From JANNYA01 sp031422315 (GTDB lineage: Bacteria > Pseudomonadota > Gammaproteobacteria > Xanthomonadales > SZUA-5), in contig JANOQN010000037.1 of assembly GCA_031422315.1 (NCBI GenBank), positions 1 through 64,000 of the forward strand: a stretch of 64,000 bases of DNA, written 5' to 3'. Numbering within the stretch: position 1 is the stretch's first letter; each line of letters begins with the position of its first letter. The notes under the pieces were generated by a model. It searched no databases and had not been told where the DNA came from. It saw only the letters and a program-made list of their open reading frames with translations. A program made the position numbers and the translations under genes. This document shows positions 1-8,691 of this stretch, piece after piece.

Positions 1-2
1 CT

Positions 3-458
3 CAACTATGCCTAAATCAAGGCGCGTCAAGGGTTCGCTACGCCAGCTTCGCTGCCCTTGACTCGTTCACGACTAAAGCAAGCTGTACGCTCAACATCGT
101 AAATCTATTTGAAAATCACACGGCGTTGCGCGAAGTGCCAATTTTTGAGGCAATTTGGACAACCGGGGATGACCCCAATGATCCAGCGGTACTTGCAAAG
201 CTAGCGTGCACGATTGGCGTTGAGCTTTCGCAGCTTAGCTCGCAAGCGGTCAAAGACGCACTTCGGCTTGAGACTGAGAAAGCGCTCGCACATGGTGTAT
301 TCGGAGTGCCGACACATAGGCTCGATCAGCAATTATTTTGGGGTGCCGACGCTACTGATTTCGTCAAAGCCTATCTTGACGATGCTTCAGTACTTAATAG
401 TGACGAGATGCAGCGCGTTGCCACTTTGCCGATTGGTGCGATTCGTAAATCTGCTTGA
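3..458 (+). CDS. DsbA-family oxidoreductase / 2-hydroxychromene-2-carboxylate isomerase-like protein, 5' end outside the window
   Basis: The reading frame is open from the left window edge to a TGA at 456-458, so the start lies outside. The last ~110 residues look like the C-terminal half of HCCA isomerase/DsbA-like thioredoxin folds: a helical segment (FEAIWTTGDDPNDP), then a cis-proline loop (GVFGVPTH) and a following WGAD motif. Members of the family use glutathione or a thiol in isomerisation or disulfide chemistry. The first ~35 visible residues do not resemble the family and span a palindrome (26-62), so an in-frame repeat insertion or local decay is possible. Fold assignment is fairly secure; the substrate is unknown. 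Confidence 0.6.
   Translation, partial: QLCLNQGASRVRYASFAALDSFTTKASCTLNIVNLFENHTALREVPIFEAIWTTGDDPNDPAVLAKLACTIGVELSQLSSQAVKDALRLETEKALAHGVFGVPTHRLDQQLFWGADATDFVKAYLDDASVLNSDEMQRVATLPIGAIRKSA
26..62. repeat. Short palindrome inside the partial gene
   Basis: GTCAAGGG (26-33) and CCCTTGAC (55-62) form a perfect 8-bp inverted repeat around a 21-base spacer. The spacer contains TTCGCT twice. The hairpin lies within the open reading frame, in a stretch whose translation does not fit the protein family, so it may be a small dispersed palindrome that inserted in frame. Confidence 0.45.
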
Positions 459-661
459 ATACAGTCAGATAGTTGTGCGCGAACTCAGCATTGATAAGCA
501 TCAATTGAGTCGAAATCGACGAAATCAAAGTTGTTGTCGTGTGCTTCAGACCAAAACAGAGCGCGTCAGCGGCTTGTGGCGCCAAACAAGAATAAAAGCT
601 AATTGACAGCGATTCGCATTTGCGTTAACGTGTGTCTAGGTTTGGTTTTCCGAGCGCCCAC

Positions 662-883
662 ATGATCCTATGTATTTGCAATGTCGTACGCGATGCGGAT
701 ATTGATACCGCGATTGAATCTGGCGTGCGCTCTTTTAAAGAATTCGCCCAGCGCACCGGCTGCTCGGGTGTTTGTGGCACTTGTTTGGAAGATGCGGAAA
801 CGCTATTTCATGCTCGCCTGAAACTGTTCCGCGCCGAGCGTCGCGAGTCGATTTTTGGCACTGTGTTGGCGTGCGCTGCGTAA
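662..883 (+). CDS. bfd: Bacterioferritin-associated ferredoxin
   Basis: Predicted small [2Fe-2S] protein of 73 residues that would deliver electrons to bacterioferritin to release stored iron. The cysteine pattern fits the BFD fold: CICN at residues 4-7 and CSGVCGTC about 32 residues later, the last CxxC being the second ligand pair. Start ATG 662 is preferred because MILCICNVV is the usual N-terminus; a GTG at 632 would add ten residues without homology. The tail after the second CxxC is slightly longer than in E. coli Bfd (64 aa). No bfr gene lies in the window, so its partner must be elsewhere. Confidence 0.85.
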   Translation: MILCICNVVRDADIDTAIESGVRSFKEFAQRTGCSGVCGTCLEDAETLFHARLKLFRAERRESIFGTVLACAA

Positions 884-957
884 CGCAGATAATCGCGGGC
901 GCCGAAGGTCGCATCTACTGCTATTCTAATATTATCGATATTTTGGATTGGTCCTCA

Positions 958-1764
958 GTGATAATTAGAGTTTTAATTTTTTTGACCGTGGTGCTCAGCC
1001 GCTTTGCAGTAGCAGCAGCGCAACTTCCTCTTCAATTAACGCCTGAACAGGAAGATGTAGCGCTTAGATTGGCAGAAACGAAAGGCAGGGAAATATTTGT
1101 TCATGACCGAGCAGCAGCCCTAGCGACAGACGCTTTACTTGCGTTGCGAACGTTCAAGAAGGACAAGCGCGTTAACGGCTGGATCACCGAAGCACAAGGC
1201 GAAAAAATCGCCGTTACGTTTATCGATAATTCGCCAGCTGCTTTGTATCGCGTCGTAATTTCTGAATCTGCCAAGATAAAAGGTGGAGTGAAAGCCTACA
1301 AAGCTCCAATTCCATTGACAGAATTTGAGCTCGGCGCGGTTACTGCACGAAACCTTGCTATTTTATCGCCATTCAATCGGTGTTCGGAGAATTACAACTC
1401 CGTAGTGCTTCCCGAAGATCAGGAAAGCGGTGCTAAAAAATGGTCCGTTTACTTAATTCCTGGCACTAAGAAGAAGCACATCATTCCGATAGGCGGAGCG
1501 TTTTTAGTGCATACAGACGGCACAACAGTTGCGTCTAGCCGTGGTTTCACAAAGACTTGTATTACTTTGGAATCCGATGCTCGCGCTGTGGCAGTATTTA
1601 TTACCCATTTGTTGGACCAAACGCCAACAGAAGTGCACGTTTTTTGGAACCTATGGGCTAAAAAGCCGATAGCGGTAGGTACGCCATTAAACCGAGATGG
1701 GAAAGTCTGGATGATTGAAAATGGTAAAATTGCGCTCATCGATGGCGACAAGCAGGAAAAATGA
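958..1764 (+). CDS. Secreted hypothetical protein
   Basis: A 268-residue protein not recognised as a known family. From GTG 958 it begins with a clear signal peptide (IIRVLIFLTVVL, then FAVAAAQ as a likely cleavage site), so the mature protein should be periplasmic or exported. The mature part starts with a helical charged stretch (LTPEQEDVALRLAETKGREIFVHDRAAA) and continues as a mixed alpha/beta chain with two cysteines (about residues 140 and 205) that could pair. Longer upstream starts within bfd would bury the signal sequence, which decides the start. No ATG is available near the signal peptide; TTG 943 is an alternative. The coding strand matches its neighbours, but there is no obvious operon. 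Confidence 0.6.
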   Translation: MIIRVLIFLTVVLSRFAVAAAQLPLQLTPEQEDVALRLAETKGREIFVHDRAAALATDALLALRTFKKDKRVNGWITEAQGEKIAVTFIDNSPAALYRVVISESAKIKGGVKAYKAPIPLTEFELGAVTARNLAILSPFNRCSENYNSVVLPEDQESGAKKWSVYLIPGTKKKHIIPIGGAFLVHTDGTTVASSRGFTKTCITLESDARAVAVFITHLLDQTPTEVHVFWNLWAKKPIAVGTPLNRDGKVWMIENGKIALIDGDKQEK

Positions 1765-1914
1765 AACGACTGAACGCTTTTTTCGTCTCACTAAACAATA
1801 AAAACATTTATTGTAGTTCGGTGACCGCTTGAAATAGCGAGAAATAACGCTTATGAGCCCCACTTTCGGGCATGCTTGCGCGTTGCGGTTTTACGCCAAG
1901 CTTGGATGCATTCG

Positions 1915-2496
1915 ATGCTGTTGATGATCGACAATTACGATAGTTTTACTTACAACCTCGTCCAGTATTTGGCTGAACTCGGTGCTGAGGTTGAGGTGCA
2001 TCGCAATGATGCGATTTCAATCCAGCAGATTCGCCAGAAAAACCCGAGCCATATTGTGATTTCCCCGGGGCCGTGTACGCCATCAGAGGCCGGTATTTCA
2101 TTGGCCGTGCTGGCTGAGTTGAGCGATTTTTGCCCGATTTTGGGCGTGTGTTTGGGGCATCAGAGCATCGGTCAAGCCTTTGGCGGGCGAGTCGTGCGGG
2201 CGCGGCAGGTGATGCACGGCAAAACCTCGATGATGCACCACACCGGCGTAGGTGTTTTTACTAGTTTGGAGAATCCTTTTGAGGCCACGCGCTATCATTC
2301 GCTGATCGTAGCGCGCGATTCTTTGCCAAGCTGCCTAGAAGAGACGGCTTGGACGGTAAATTCTGAGGGTCAAATTGACGAAATCATGGGCTTGCGGCAC
2401 AAAACGCTGCCGATCCAAGGTGTACAGTTCCACCCGGAATCGATACTGACGCGCGTGGGCAAAGATCTGTTGCGCAATTTTCTGGAGGCAGCATGA
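1915..2496 (+). CDS. trpG: Anthranilate synthase component II (glutamine amidotransferase)
   Basis: Class I glutamine amidotransferase subunit that supplies ammonia to anthranilate synthase (TrpE) or, as PabA, to aminodeoxychorismate synthase. The N-terminus MLLMIDNYDSFTYNLVQYL is the family signature, the nucleophile elbow is GVCLGHQSIGQAFGG, and the catalytic His-Glu pair is in QFHPES near the C-terminus. ATG 1915 (or 1924, three codons on) is chosen over the longer GTG frame at 1876. The stop overlaps the trpD start (ATGA, 2493-2496), so the two are translationally coupled. No trpE is in the window, so dual use in tryptophan and folate synthesis cannot be excluded. Confidence 0.92.
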   Translation: MLLMIDNYDSFTYNLVQYLAELGAEVEVHRNDAISIQQIRQKNPSHIVISPGPCTPSEAGISLAVLAELSDFCPILGVCLGHQSIGQAFGGRVVRARQVMHGKTSMMHHTGVGVFTSLENPFEATRYHSLIVARDSLPSCLEETAWTVNSEGQIDEIMGLRHKTLPIQGVQFHPESILTRVGKDLLRNFLEAA

Positions 2497-3539
2497 GTAT
2501 CAGCGTCATTACCGCCGTCAAACGATTAGTAGAGCGGCAGGATTTATCTGATGCCGACATGCGCGCAGCAGTCGGGGAAATTATGGCAGGCGAGGCTAGT
2601 CCGGCCCGCACCGCAGCGTTTTTAGTGGCGCTGCGCATGAAAGGCGAAACTGCGGTTGAGATCGGCGCAGCCGCAGCCGTTATGCGCGAACTGTCCACCA
2701 GCGTACACGCACATCCGGGCGCGGAAGTGTTGGATATTGTCGGCACTGGCGGTGATGGCGTCAGCAGTTTCAATGTCTCGACCGCAGCAAGTTTTGTTTG
2801 CGCGGCAGCGGGTGTCAAAGTCGCTAAGCACGGCAATCGTTCGGTGTCGAGTAATTCGGGTAGCGCCGATGTTTTAGAAGCGGCGGGCGCGCGCTTGGAC
2901 TTATCGCCCGAGGCAATTGCGCGCTGCATTGAGGAGGTCAACTTCGGCTTTATGTTTGCACCAGTCCATCACGCCGCCATGAAGCACGCGCTACCCATTC
3001 GCCGAGAGCTAGGCATTCGCACGATATTTAATTTGCTCGGGCCGCTCACCAACCCGGCAGCGGCGCGTTTAAACGTGATTGGCGTCTATGATCGGCGCTG
3101 GTTGCGCCCGATGGCGGAAGTGCTGCGGGCGCAGGGCAGCCAGCGCGCTTTGGTGGTGCATTCCGCCGATGGCATGGATGAGCTTTCGATTGCTGCGCCT
3201 AGCTTTGCCTGTGAGCTTAGCGATGGCGAGCTGCGCGAATTCGTCATTGAGCCGCAAGCCCTGGGCATTCAAGCGGCGCCGATGAACTCGTTGAAAGTGG
3301 CGAATGCGGGCGAGAGTTTGGCGCTGGTCAAGGCCGTTTTGAGCGGTGAGATTAGCGCCGCCAGTGAAATCGTCACGCTCAACGCCGCCGCCGGGCTTTA
3401 TGTCGCAGGCCGATGCGCAAGCCTAGGCCAAGCGATCGGGCAAGTTCGCACGCTGTTGGCAACCGGCGCTGCATTGCAGGTGCTTGAGCGATATGTGGCG
3501 CTTACGATTGCGCTTTCGGAACAGGCGAAAACCGCGTGA
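2493..3539 (+). CDS. trpD: Anthranilate phosphoribosyltransferase
   Basis: Second step of tryptophan synthesis, transferring phosphoribosyl from PRPP to anthranilate. The 348 residues match the usual length. Visible family motifs are GTGGDG (PRPP loop, about residues 86-91), NVSTAASFV, KHGNRSVSS and the anthranilate/PRPP segment HHAAMKHALPIRRELGIRT followed by NLLGPLTNP. The gene starts inside the trpG stop and its own stop overlaps the GTG of the next small ORF, so three genes form one tightly packed transcript. In many gammaproteobacteria trpC follows trpD; here it does not. Confidence 0.95.
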   Translation: MSISVITAVKRLVERQDLSDADMRAAVGEIMAGEASPARTAAFLVALRMKGETAVEIGAAAAVMRELSTSVHAHPGAEVLDIVGTGGDGVSSFNVSTAASFVCAAAGVKVAKHGNRSVSSNSGSADVLEAAGARLDLSPEAIARCIEEVNFGFMFAPVHHAAMKHALPIRRELGIRTIFNLLGPLTNPAAARLNVIGVYDRRWLRPMAEVLRAQGSQRALVVHSADGMDELSIAAPSFACELSDGELREFVIEPQALGIQAAPMNSLKVANAGESLALVKAVLSGEISAASEIVTLNAAAGLYVAGRCASLGQAIGQVRTLLATGAALQVLERYVALTIALSEQAKTA

Positions 3540-3874
3540 ACCCTTCATTTGACGGCGAACAGTTCGTCAAAAATGAGCTTAAGTTCGAAGAGCTACAAGA
3601 GTCCTTACTGTGGGCCTTCGCCAGTGAAATTCGCACAGCCCTTTATCAAGCAAGACTACCCGCCGGTTTAGCGGACGCGCTGACCAAACATCTAACGGTG
3701 AAGGTGTCAAATATTTTAGACGGCAAACGCGTGCTAAAAAGTGATTCCGGTGATTCAACGCTGCGTTTGCGTTTCAAACTCGGCCAGGAAATCATCGGTC
3801 ACGATGGCGATGCCTGGACTAGCGAGGCGGTGCAAAGCACGTTAGAGGCGCTGTTTAGTGAGGCGCCGCCTTAG
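3536..3874 (+). CDS. Small hypothetical protein coupled to trpD
   Basis: A 112-residue protein that I do not recognise. It begins with GTG 3536 overlapping the trpD stop (GTGA), and no other start nearby keeps the conserved-looking N-terminal half. The chain is soluble and acidic: a helical segment (about residues 15-45, FEELQESLLWAFASEIRTALYQ), then a beta-type region (TVKVSNILDG, STLRLRFKLGQEIIG) ending in a short helix. There is no signal peptide or membrane segment. Its place in the trp transcript suggests co-expression but does not show a role in tryptophan synthesis. The 4-nt overlap favours a real gene. Confidence 0.6.
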   Translation: MNPSFDGEQFVKNELKFEELQESLLWAFASEIRTALYQARLPAGLADALTKHLTVKVSNILDGKRVLKSDSGDSTLRLRFKLGQEIIGHDGDAWTSEAVQSTLEALFSEAPP

Positions 3875-3923
3875 TCCGACGGCTTGGGACGAACTTTAGG
3901 ATTAGACTGATGCGCTATCGTAA

Positions 3924-4364
3924 GTTATTCGCGCTCAGCTTGATCAACTTGATGTCTCCAAAATTCTTGCTTTCGCCGTCATCTACGGATTCTTGGATTT
4001 TCGGCACTGGCTAATCGGTCAGGGAAGATCGATTTGTCGCACCGCATTGTCCAACCCAGACTCTCTCGCAAGCAGAACCACACAAATAGCGGAAGAAATG
4101 GCAGCTGCAGAATGGGAGATTTTCGGCGCGACTGCTGACCGCGTCTATCAGAGCAAGTCTCAGCGCGACCTGTACACGGACCTAAGTTCACACGCGCTGC
4201 AAGCGACCCCAAAGATAGACGAGTGGGAGTAGTCAGAGTATGACGATGCAAACATGCTCAATTACCTTCCGAAGCTTTGGGCTCGCTACGGGCAACATAA
4301 GCTCGAGTTCGACAAGCGTGTGGACGCGCTGGTCCTTGAGTGCGCCAAAGCTCAACGCACATAA
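3924..4364 (+). pseudogene. Decayed DUF4240 domain gene
   Basis: The frame encodes a recognisable DUF4240 core: an N-terminal helix (QLDQLDVSKILAF), then LDFRHWLIGQGRS, ALSNPDSLA and, near the end, LPKLWARYGQ. It is broken by TAG at 4230-4232, after which the same frame goes on for 43 codons with the conserved ending to TAA 4362-4364. TAA at 3921-3923 interrupts the upstream side, and the N-terminal ~40 residues usual in the family are not recognisable. Intact members are mostly of unknown function. The domain assignment is by pattern recognition only. Confidence 0.5.
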
Positions 4365-4387
4365 AAAAACCCGCCATTACGCGGGTT
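4363..4387 (-). terminator. Rho-independent terminator after tRNA-Leu
   Basis: On the minus strand a 7-bp stem AACCCGC / GCGGGTT with a 6-base loop is followed by a run of T. It lies 35 bases past the 3' end of the tRNA and would end transcription coming from lysS/tRNA-Leu. Confidence 0.75.
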
Positions 4388-4421
4388 TGTGGACTTCTCT
4401 GGATGCTGCTGAACTGCTATT

Positions 4422-4513
4422 TGGTGCCCGAAGCCGGAATCGAACCGGCATGGTGGTTTTAGCCAACCGGCGGATTTTAAGTCCGCTGCGTCTACCTATT
4501 TCGCCATTCGGGC
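4422..4513 (-). tRNA. tRNA-Leu (UAA anticodon)
   Basis: Read on the minus strand, the acceptor arms GCCCGAA and TTCGGGC pair, followed by A and an encoded CCA (4422-4424). The anticodon stem GCGGA/TCCGC holds the loop CTTAAAA, giving anticodon TAA (positions 4479-4477). A long variable arm and the T-loop GGTTCGATTCC are present. The 92-nt length and the long variable arm are those of a class II leucine tRNA. It reads UUA/UUG codons. Confidence 0.95.
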
Positions 4514-4631
4514 AGTGCGCGGACGATAGCGTTTAGCGGCGCAGCTGTCCATCGCTGTGTGCAAAAACGCTGCCAACTCATTGATTGCGCAGTTACCATC
4601 TGAACGAGCGGTTTAGTCAGTCGATTCAGAA

Positions 4632-6140
4632 CTAACTCTCCGGCCGCATATATGGAAAAAGTAGTACATCGCGAATCGAGCCGCAATTCGTTAGCAGCAT
4701 AACCAGCCTATCGATTCCGATACCTTCGCCGGCGGTAGGCGGCATGCCGTATTCCAGCGCGCGGATGTAATCGGCGTCAAAGTGCATCGCTTCGTCGTTG
4801 CCGGCGTCCTTTTCTTGCATCTGCGCGCGGAAGCGTTCGGCTTGATCTTCAGGGTCGTTGAGCTCAGAAAAGCCGTTCGCAATTTCGCGGCCGGCAATGA
4901 AAAGCTCAAAACGATCGGTAAGTTCGGCATCATCGTCGCACCTGCGAGAAAGTGGCGACACTTCCAGCGGGTAGTGCGTCATAAACGTAGGCTGCTGTAA
5001 GTGCGGCTCGACTTCGTGCTCGAACAGTGCGAGCTGCAATTTGCCCCAGCCATCACCGGCATGAAACCTAAGTTTGCGCTCGTTGCACAGGCGTTTGAGC
5101 ACTTCCATATCACGGCCGTTGCTTGCGTTTAGCTCAGGAATGGCGGCAAATACCGCTTCATCAATACGAAGGCGTTTGAACGCGGGTTCAAAATCAATCG
5201 TTTTGTCTTGATAGCTCACCTGCGGGCCGCCGGTGGCTAGCTGCGCGAGTTCACGCAGCAGCGTTTCGGTCAAATCCATCAAATCATGAAAATCGGCATA
5301 GGCCCAGTAAAATTCCATCATGGTGAATTCTGGGTTGTGCCGAGTAGACACGCCCTCATTGCGGAAATTTCGGTTGATTTCAAATACCCGATCCATGCCG
5401 CCGACCGTCAAACGCTTCAAATAAAGCTCGGGTGCGACGCGCAAATACAAGTCCAGATCCAGCGCGTTGTGGTGGGTTTTGAACGGTTTTGCCGCAGCGC
5501 CACCGGGAATGTAATGCATCATCGGCGTTTCGACTTCCACGAAGCGGCGTTGCTCCATAAATGCGCGAATATGGCCGATAATCTTGGCGCGCATAGCGAA
5601 CACCGCGCGCGATTCGGGTGACACGATCAAATCAACATAGCGCTGGCGATATCTAGTTTCGGTGTCGCTCAAGCCTTGCCATTTGTCCGGCAATGCGCGC
5701 AACGATTTGCTCAATAATTCAATCTTGTCGGCATGAATCGACAGCTCATTGGTTTTGGTGCGAAAAACCCGGCCGGTAAAACTGACGATATCGCCCAGAT
5801 CGTAATGCTTGAATGCTTCAAAAGCGGCTTCGCCGACTTCATTGATGCGCACAAACGCCTGGATTTGCCCGGTAAAATCTTGGATTGTGGCAAACGCGGC
5901 TTTGCCCATGACGCGCTTGAGCATCATGCGCCCGGCAATCGTGACTACCCGATTTAGTGCTTCAAGTGCGGGCGAATCGTGATGTTCGTATTCGCCATGC
6001 AAATCACCTGCAAACGCACTGACTTTGACCTGATTCGGGTAAGCCTGCGCACCATTCGCGCGTAAATTTGCCAGTTTGTGGCGGCGTTCTTGCTCAATGG
6101 CGTTGAGATCAGGTGCGGCTGTGTTTTGAGGTGCAGTCAT
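4632..6140 (-). CDS. lysS: Lysyl-tRNA synthetase, class II
   Basis: Charges tRNA-Lys. The 502-residue length matches the class II family. The N-terminal OB-fold runs about residues 60-165 (VTIAGRMMLKRVMGKAAFATIQDFTG). The catalytic core carries motif 2 (RNFRNEGVSTRHNPEFTMME) and motif 3 (GEGIGIDRLVMLL). ATG 6140 gives the expected start MTAPQNTAAPDLNAIEQERR. It is transcribed toward tRNA-Leu, with a 118-base gap and no terminator that I can see between them, so the tRNA may share its transcript. Confidence 0.97.
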   Translation of the reverse strand: MTAPQNTAAPDLNAIEQERRHKLANLRANGAQAYPNQVKVSAFAGDLHGEYEHHDSPALEALNRVVTIAGRMMLKRVMGKAAFATIQDFTGQIQAFVRINEVGEAAFEAFKHYDLGDIVSFTGRVFRTKTNELSIHADKIELLSKSLRALPDKWQGLSDTETRYRQRYVDLIVSPESRAVFAMRAKIIGHIRAFMEQRRFVEVETPMMHYIPGGAAAKPFKTHHNALDLDLYLRVAPELYLKRLTVGGMDRVFEINRNFRNEGVSTRHNPEFTMMEFYWAYADFHDLMDLTETLLRELAQLATGGPQVSYQDKTIDFEPAFKRLRIDEAVFAAIPELNASNGRDMEVLKRLCNERKLRFHAGDGWGKLQLALFEHEVEPHLQQPTFMTHYPLEVSPLSRRCDDDAELTDRFELFIAGREIANGFSELNDPEDQAERFRAQMQEKDAGNDEAMHFDADYIRALEYGMPPTAGEGIGIDRLVMLLTNCGSIRDVLLFPYMRPES

Positions 6141-6195
6141 GGATTGAGTAACTCTCTAGAAGGGTAGGGCGATAGCGCGCAGTTTAGCGGATTGT

Positions 6196-6780
6196 CTACT
6201 GAAAACCCGGCTGCCCTATATCCTCAGCCGCTTGCGGCACGCGCTTTAAACGAGCAGCGTCATAGCCTTGTGCCTGCAATTTTCCCAGTAGTTCTTGGAA
6301 TAGTGGCTCGGGCATCTTGGCATCGCGCCCGAAAATCCAGGCTAAATCTCGGCTCGGGTGCCCAACAATCGCCCATGAATAATCCGTTGCGGTTGCCAAA
6401 ATGATGTAGTCAAAACTAATTGGCCAAATAAACTGCGCTTTCCACACCGCGTTGCTGGTGCGGTCAAGTACCCAGGCGATGCCGGTCCACTGTTTGATCG
6501 GCTTGCTGAAATCGCCTTTGCGAAAGAAATACAAATCGTCGATTTTTCCATCTGGCCTTGCGATGTATTCAACGTAAGTGCCGACTTTGCCTTTCTCTGC
6601 CGAATAAGGAATATTGGCGATCACAAACCAGCGTCCGTAGTAGCGATCTAGCGCGACTGTTTCAGCCGCTACTAGCGCGGGTAGCCGGTTTTTCTCGGTG
6701 AAATTCGATGCGCAAGCGGATAGCCATGCGAGTGTGGTTAGGATTAGCGCTAGGCGTATTCGTAGCAACAGTTTGCTCAT
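6196..6780 (-). CDS. blc: Outer-membrane lipoprotein of the lipocalin family (Blc-like)
   Basis: Predicted outer-membrane lipocalin that binds lipids or other hydrophobic ligands. The N-terminus (LLLRIRLALILTTLAWLSACASN) is a lipoprotein signal with lipobox LSAC, so Cys24 or close to it would be lipidated. The lipocalin signature YYGRWFVIANIP follows at about residues 47-58, then the beta strands of the barrel and the late motif YSWAIVGHPSRD LAWIF typical of Blc. Length 194 is slightly above E. coli Blc (177) because of a longer tail. It is a single gene between lysS and a 360-base gap. The physiological ligand is not evident. Confidence 0.88.
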   Translation of the reverse strand: MSKLLLRIRLALILTTLAWLSACASNFTEKNRLPALVAAETVALDRYYGRWFVIANIPYSAEKGKVGTYVEYIARPDGKIDDLYFFRKGDFSKPIKQWTGIAWVLDRTSNAVWKAQFIWPISFDYIILATATDYSWAIVGHPSRDLAWIFGRDAKMPEPLFQELLGKLQAQGYDAARLKRVPQAAEDIGQPGFQ

Positions 6781-7140
6781 GTTTAAGTGCTCTAAGTGCG
6801 TTGAGATGCGCCACTTTATCGAGCATTAGGTGTAGAGGTCGGCAACGTTTGAGATCAGTTTGCATATTAACCCAAACGGTAGTAAAGCCACACGCAGAGC
6901 TTGGTCAAACGAGCCATGAAGGTTCGACCACATTGGCCGCAGATTCCCGATTAGGATTTCGGTGAACGCTCCCTCCGGGCAGGCCTGTCAGCGCTCTGGC
7001 CTGGGTTGTTACTCGGCGAGTTCAGCAATACCATTCATGAGGCGATCTTTGGGCTGCATCGTGTGGCAAACAGTCTAAAAAAGGTTTCATTAAATGTAAC
7101 TTAGTGAAGGCTTCCGGGCAAGCCTGCCGGCGTTATGAGC
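6781..7140. other. Intergenic gap between blc and guaB
   Basis: No convincing gene here. It holds two similar 20-base direct repeats, 6974-6993 and 7115-7134 (17 of 20 bases identical, core TCCGGGCA-GCCTG), separated by 121 bases. It should also contain the promoter of the lipocalin gene and the 3' end of the guaB transcript. I see no clear terminator. Confidence 0.4.
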
Positions 7141-8604
7141 TCAATCCATCCGATAATTCGGCGCTTCCTTGGTAATTTGCACGTCGTGTACATGTGATTC
7201 ACGTACGCCCGCGCTGGTTATTCGCACGAACTGTGGGCGCGTGCGCATCTCATCAAGCGTTTGACAGCCGACGTAGCCCATCGAAGCCCGTAGCCCGCCC
7301 ATCAGCTGATGCAAAATTGCGCCAATCGTGCCGCGATACGGCACTCGGCCTTCAATGCCTTCGGGTACCAGTTTTTCGGCGTCGACTTCATCTTGAAAAT
7401 AGCGATCTTTCGAGCCTGTTTGCATCGCGCCCATGGAACCCATGCCCCGGTAGCTTTTGTAGCTGCGGCCCTGATAAAGCTCGACTTCACCGGGCGCTTC
7501 TTCGGTGCCGGCAAACATGCCGCCGATCATGACACACGATGCGCCCGCAACAATAGCTTTGGCAATATCGCCAGAATAGCGGATGCCGCCATCGGCAATT
7601 GCTGGCACGTCATGACCTGCTTTTGCGAGCGCTTCCGTCACCATCGATACGGCGGTAATTTGCGGCACGCCAACGCCAGCGACAATGCGCGTCGTGCAAA
7701 TTGAACCTGGGCCCACGCCCACTTTTACGCCATCCGCACCGACATCAGCTAATGCAAGTGCGGCATCACCCGTGACAATATTGCCGCCGATCACGTCAAT
7801 CTGCGGGAAATTGCGCTTTATCCAGCGCACCCGATCCAACACGCCCTGCGAATGCCCGTGCGCGGTGTCGACGATCAACACGTCAACCCCGGCTTGCACA
7901 AGCGCAGCGACACGCGCCTCAGTATCACCGCCGACAACAACCGCCGCGCCGACCAAAAGGCGCTCCTGCGAATCTTTTGCGGCGTTCGGGAAGTCGCGTG
8001 CTTTTTGAATGTCTTTCACCGTTATTAGGCCACGTAACGCAAACTCGTCGTTGACGACCAGCACCTTTTCAATCCGGTGCTCATGCAATTTGGCCAAAAC
8101 CTCATCTTCTGATGCACCTTCGCGAACGGTCACCAGTCTGGATTTTGGTGTCATGGCGGTGCGCACTGGCTCATCCAGGCGCGTCTCAAAGCGCAAATCA
8201 CGGCCCGTTACAATGCCGACCAGTTTGCCGCCATCGACTACCGGTACGCCGGAAATATTGCGCCGCCGAGTCAGCGCCAGCACTTCTCGGATTGTGGTCT
8301 CGGGGCTCACGGTAAAGGGTTCGCGAATGACCCCGGCTTCGAAGGTTTTCACCAATCGAACTTCTTCGGCCTGCTGCAGCAGTGGAAAGTTTTTATGGAT
8401 AACGCCCATGCCGCCCATCTGCGCGATGGCAATCGCCAATTTGGCTTCAGTGACGGTATCCATAGCCGCCGACAGCACCGGGATATTCAAATGAATATTG
8501 CGGGACGCCCGAGTCGCAAGCTTTACGTCTTTCGGCAAAATATTGGAGTAGGCCGGTACCAGCAAAACATCGTCAAACGTCAGTGATTCGGTCATAAGGC
8601 GCAT
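7141..8604 (-). CDS. guaB: Inosine-5'-monophosphate dehydrogenase
   Basis: Oxidises IMP to XMP with NAD, the committed step to guanine nucleotides. The (beta/alpha)8 barrel starts at ESLTFDDVLLVPAYS; a pair of CBS domains is inserted at about residues 90-205 (ISGVPVVDGGKLVGIVTGRD ... LRGLITVKD); the catalytic loop GPGSICTTRIVAGVG holds the active cysteine and the flap includes SYRGMGSMGAM. The start is placed at ATG 8604 (487 aa) because GGAG lies seven bases upstream and MRLMTESLTFDDVLL aligns with known N-termini; 8595 and 8619 are alternatives. No guaA follows, although it does in many relatives. Confidence 0.96.
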   Translation of the reverse strand: MRLMTESLTFDDVLLVPAYSNILPKDVKLATRASRNIHLNIPVLSAAMDTVTEAKLAIAIAQMGGMGVIHKNFPLLQQAEEVRLVKTFEAGVIREPFTVSPETTIREVLALTRRRNISGVPVVDGGKLVGIVTGRDLRFETRLDEPVRTAMTPKSRLVTVREGASEDEVLAKLHEHRIEKVLVVNDEFALRGLITVKDIQKARDFPNAAKDSQERLLVGAAVVVGGDTEARVAALVQAGVDVLIVDTAHGHSQGVLDRVRWIKRNFPQIDVIGGNIVTGDAALALADVGADGVKVGVGPGSICTTRIVAGVGVPQITAVSMVTEALAKAGHDVPAIADGGIRYSGDIAKAIVAGASCVMIGGMFAGTEEAPGEVELYQGRSYKSYRGMGSMGAMQTGSKDRYFQDEVDAEKLVPEGIEGRVPYRGTIGAILHQLMGGLRASMGYVGCQTLDEMRTRPQFVRITSAGVRESHVHDVQITKEAPNYRMD

Positions 8605-8691
8605 CGATAAACTCCGCAAAAATTAAGCTCGCTAGTTTACGACATGGAACTAGCTGAGCGCGTTTGCGCCCTGTTCTGACCCTTTACAGGT

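Noticed and set aside
1796..1813. CAATAAA / TTTATTG hairpin before trpG as a terminator
   Set aside because: The stem is only 7 bp, nearly all A/T, and has no T tract after it.
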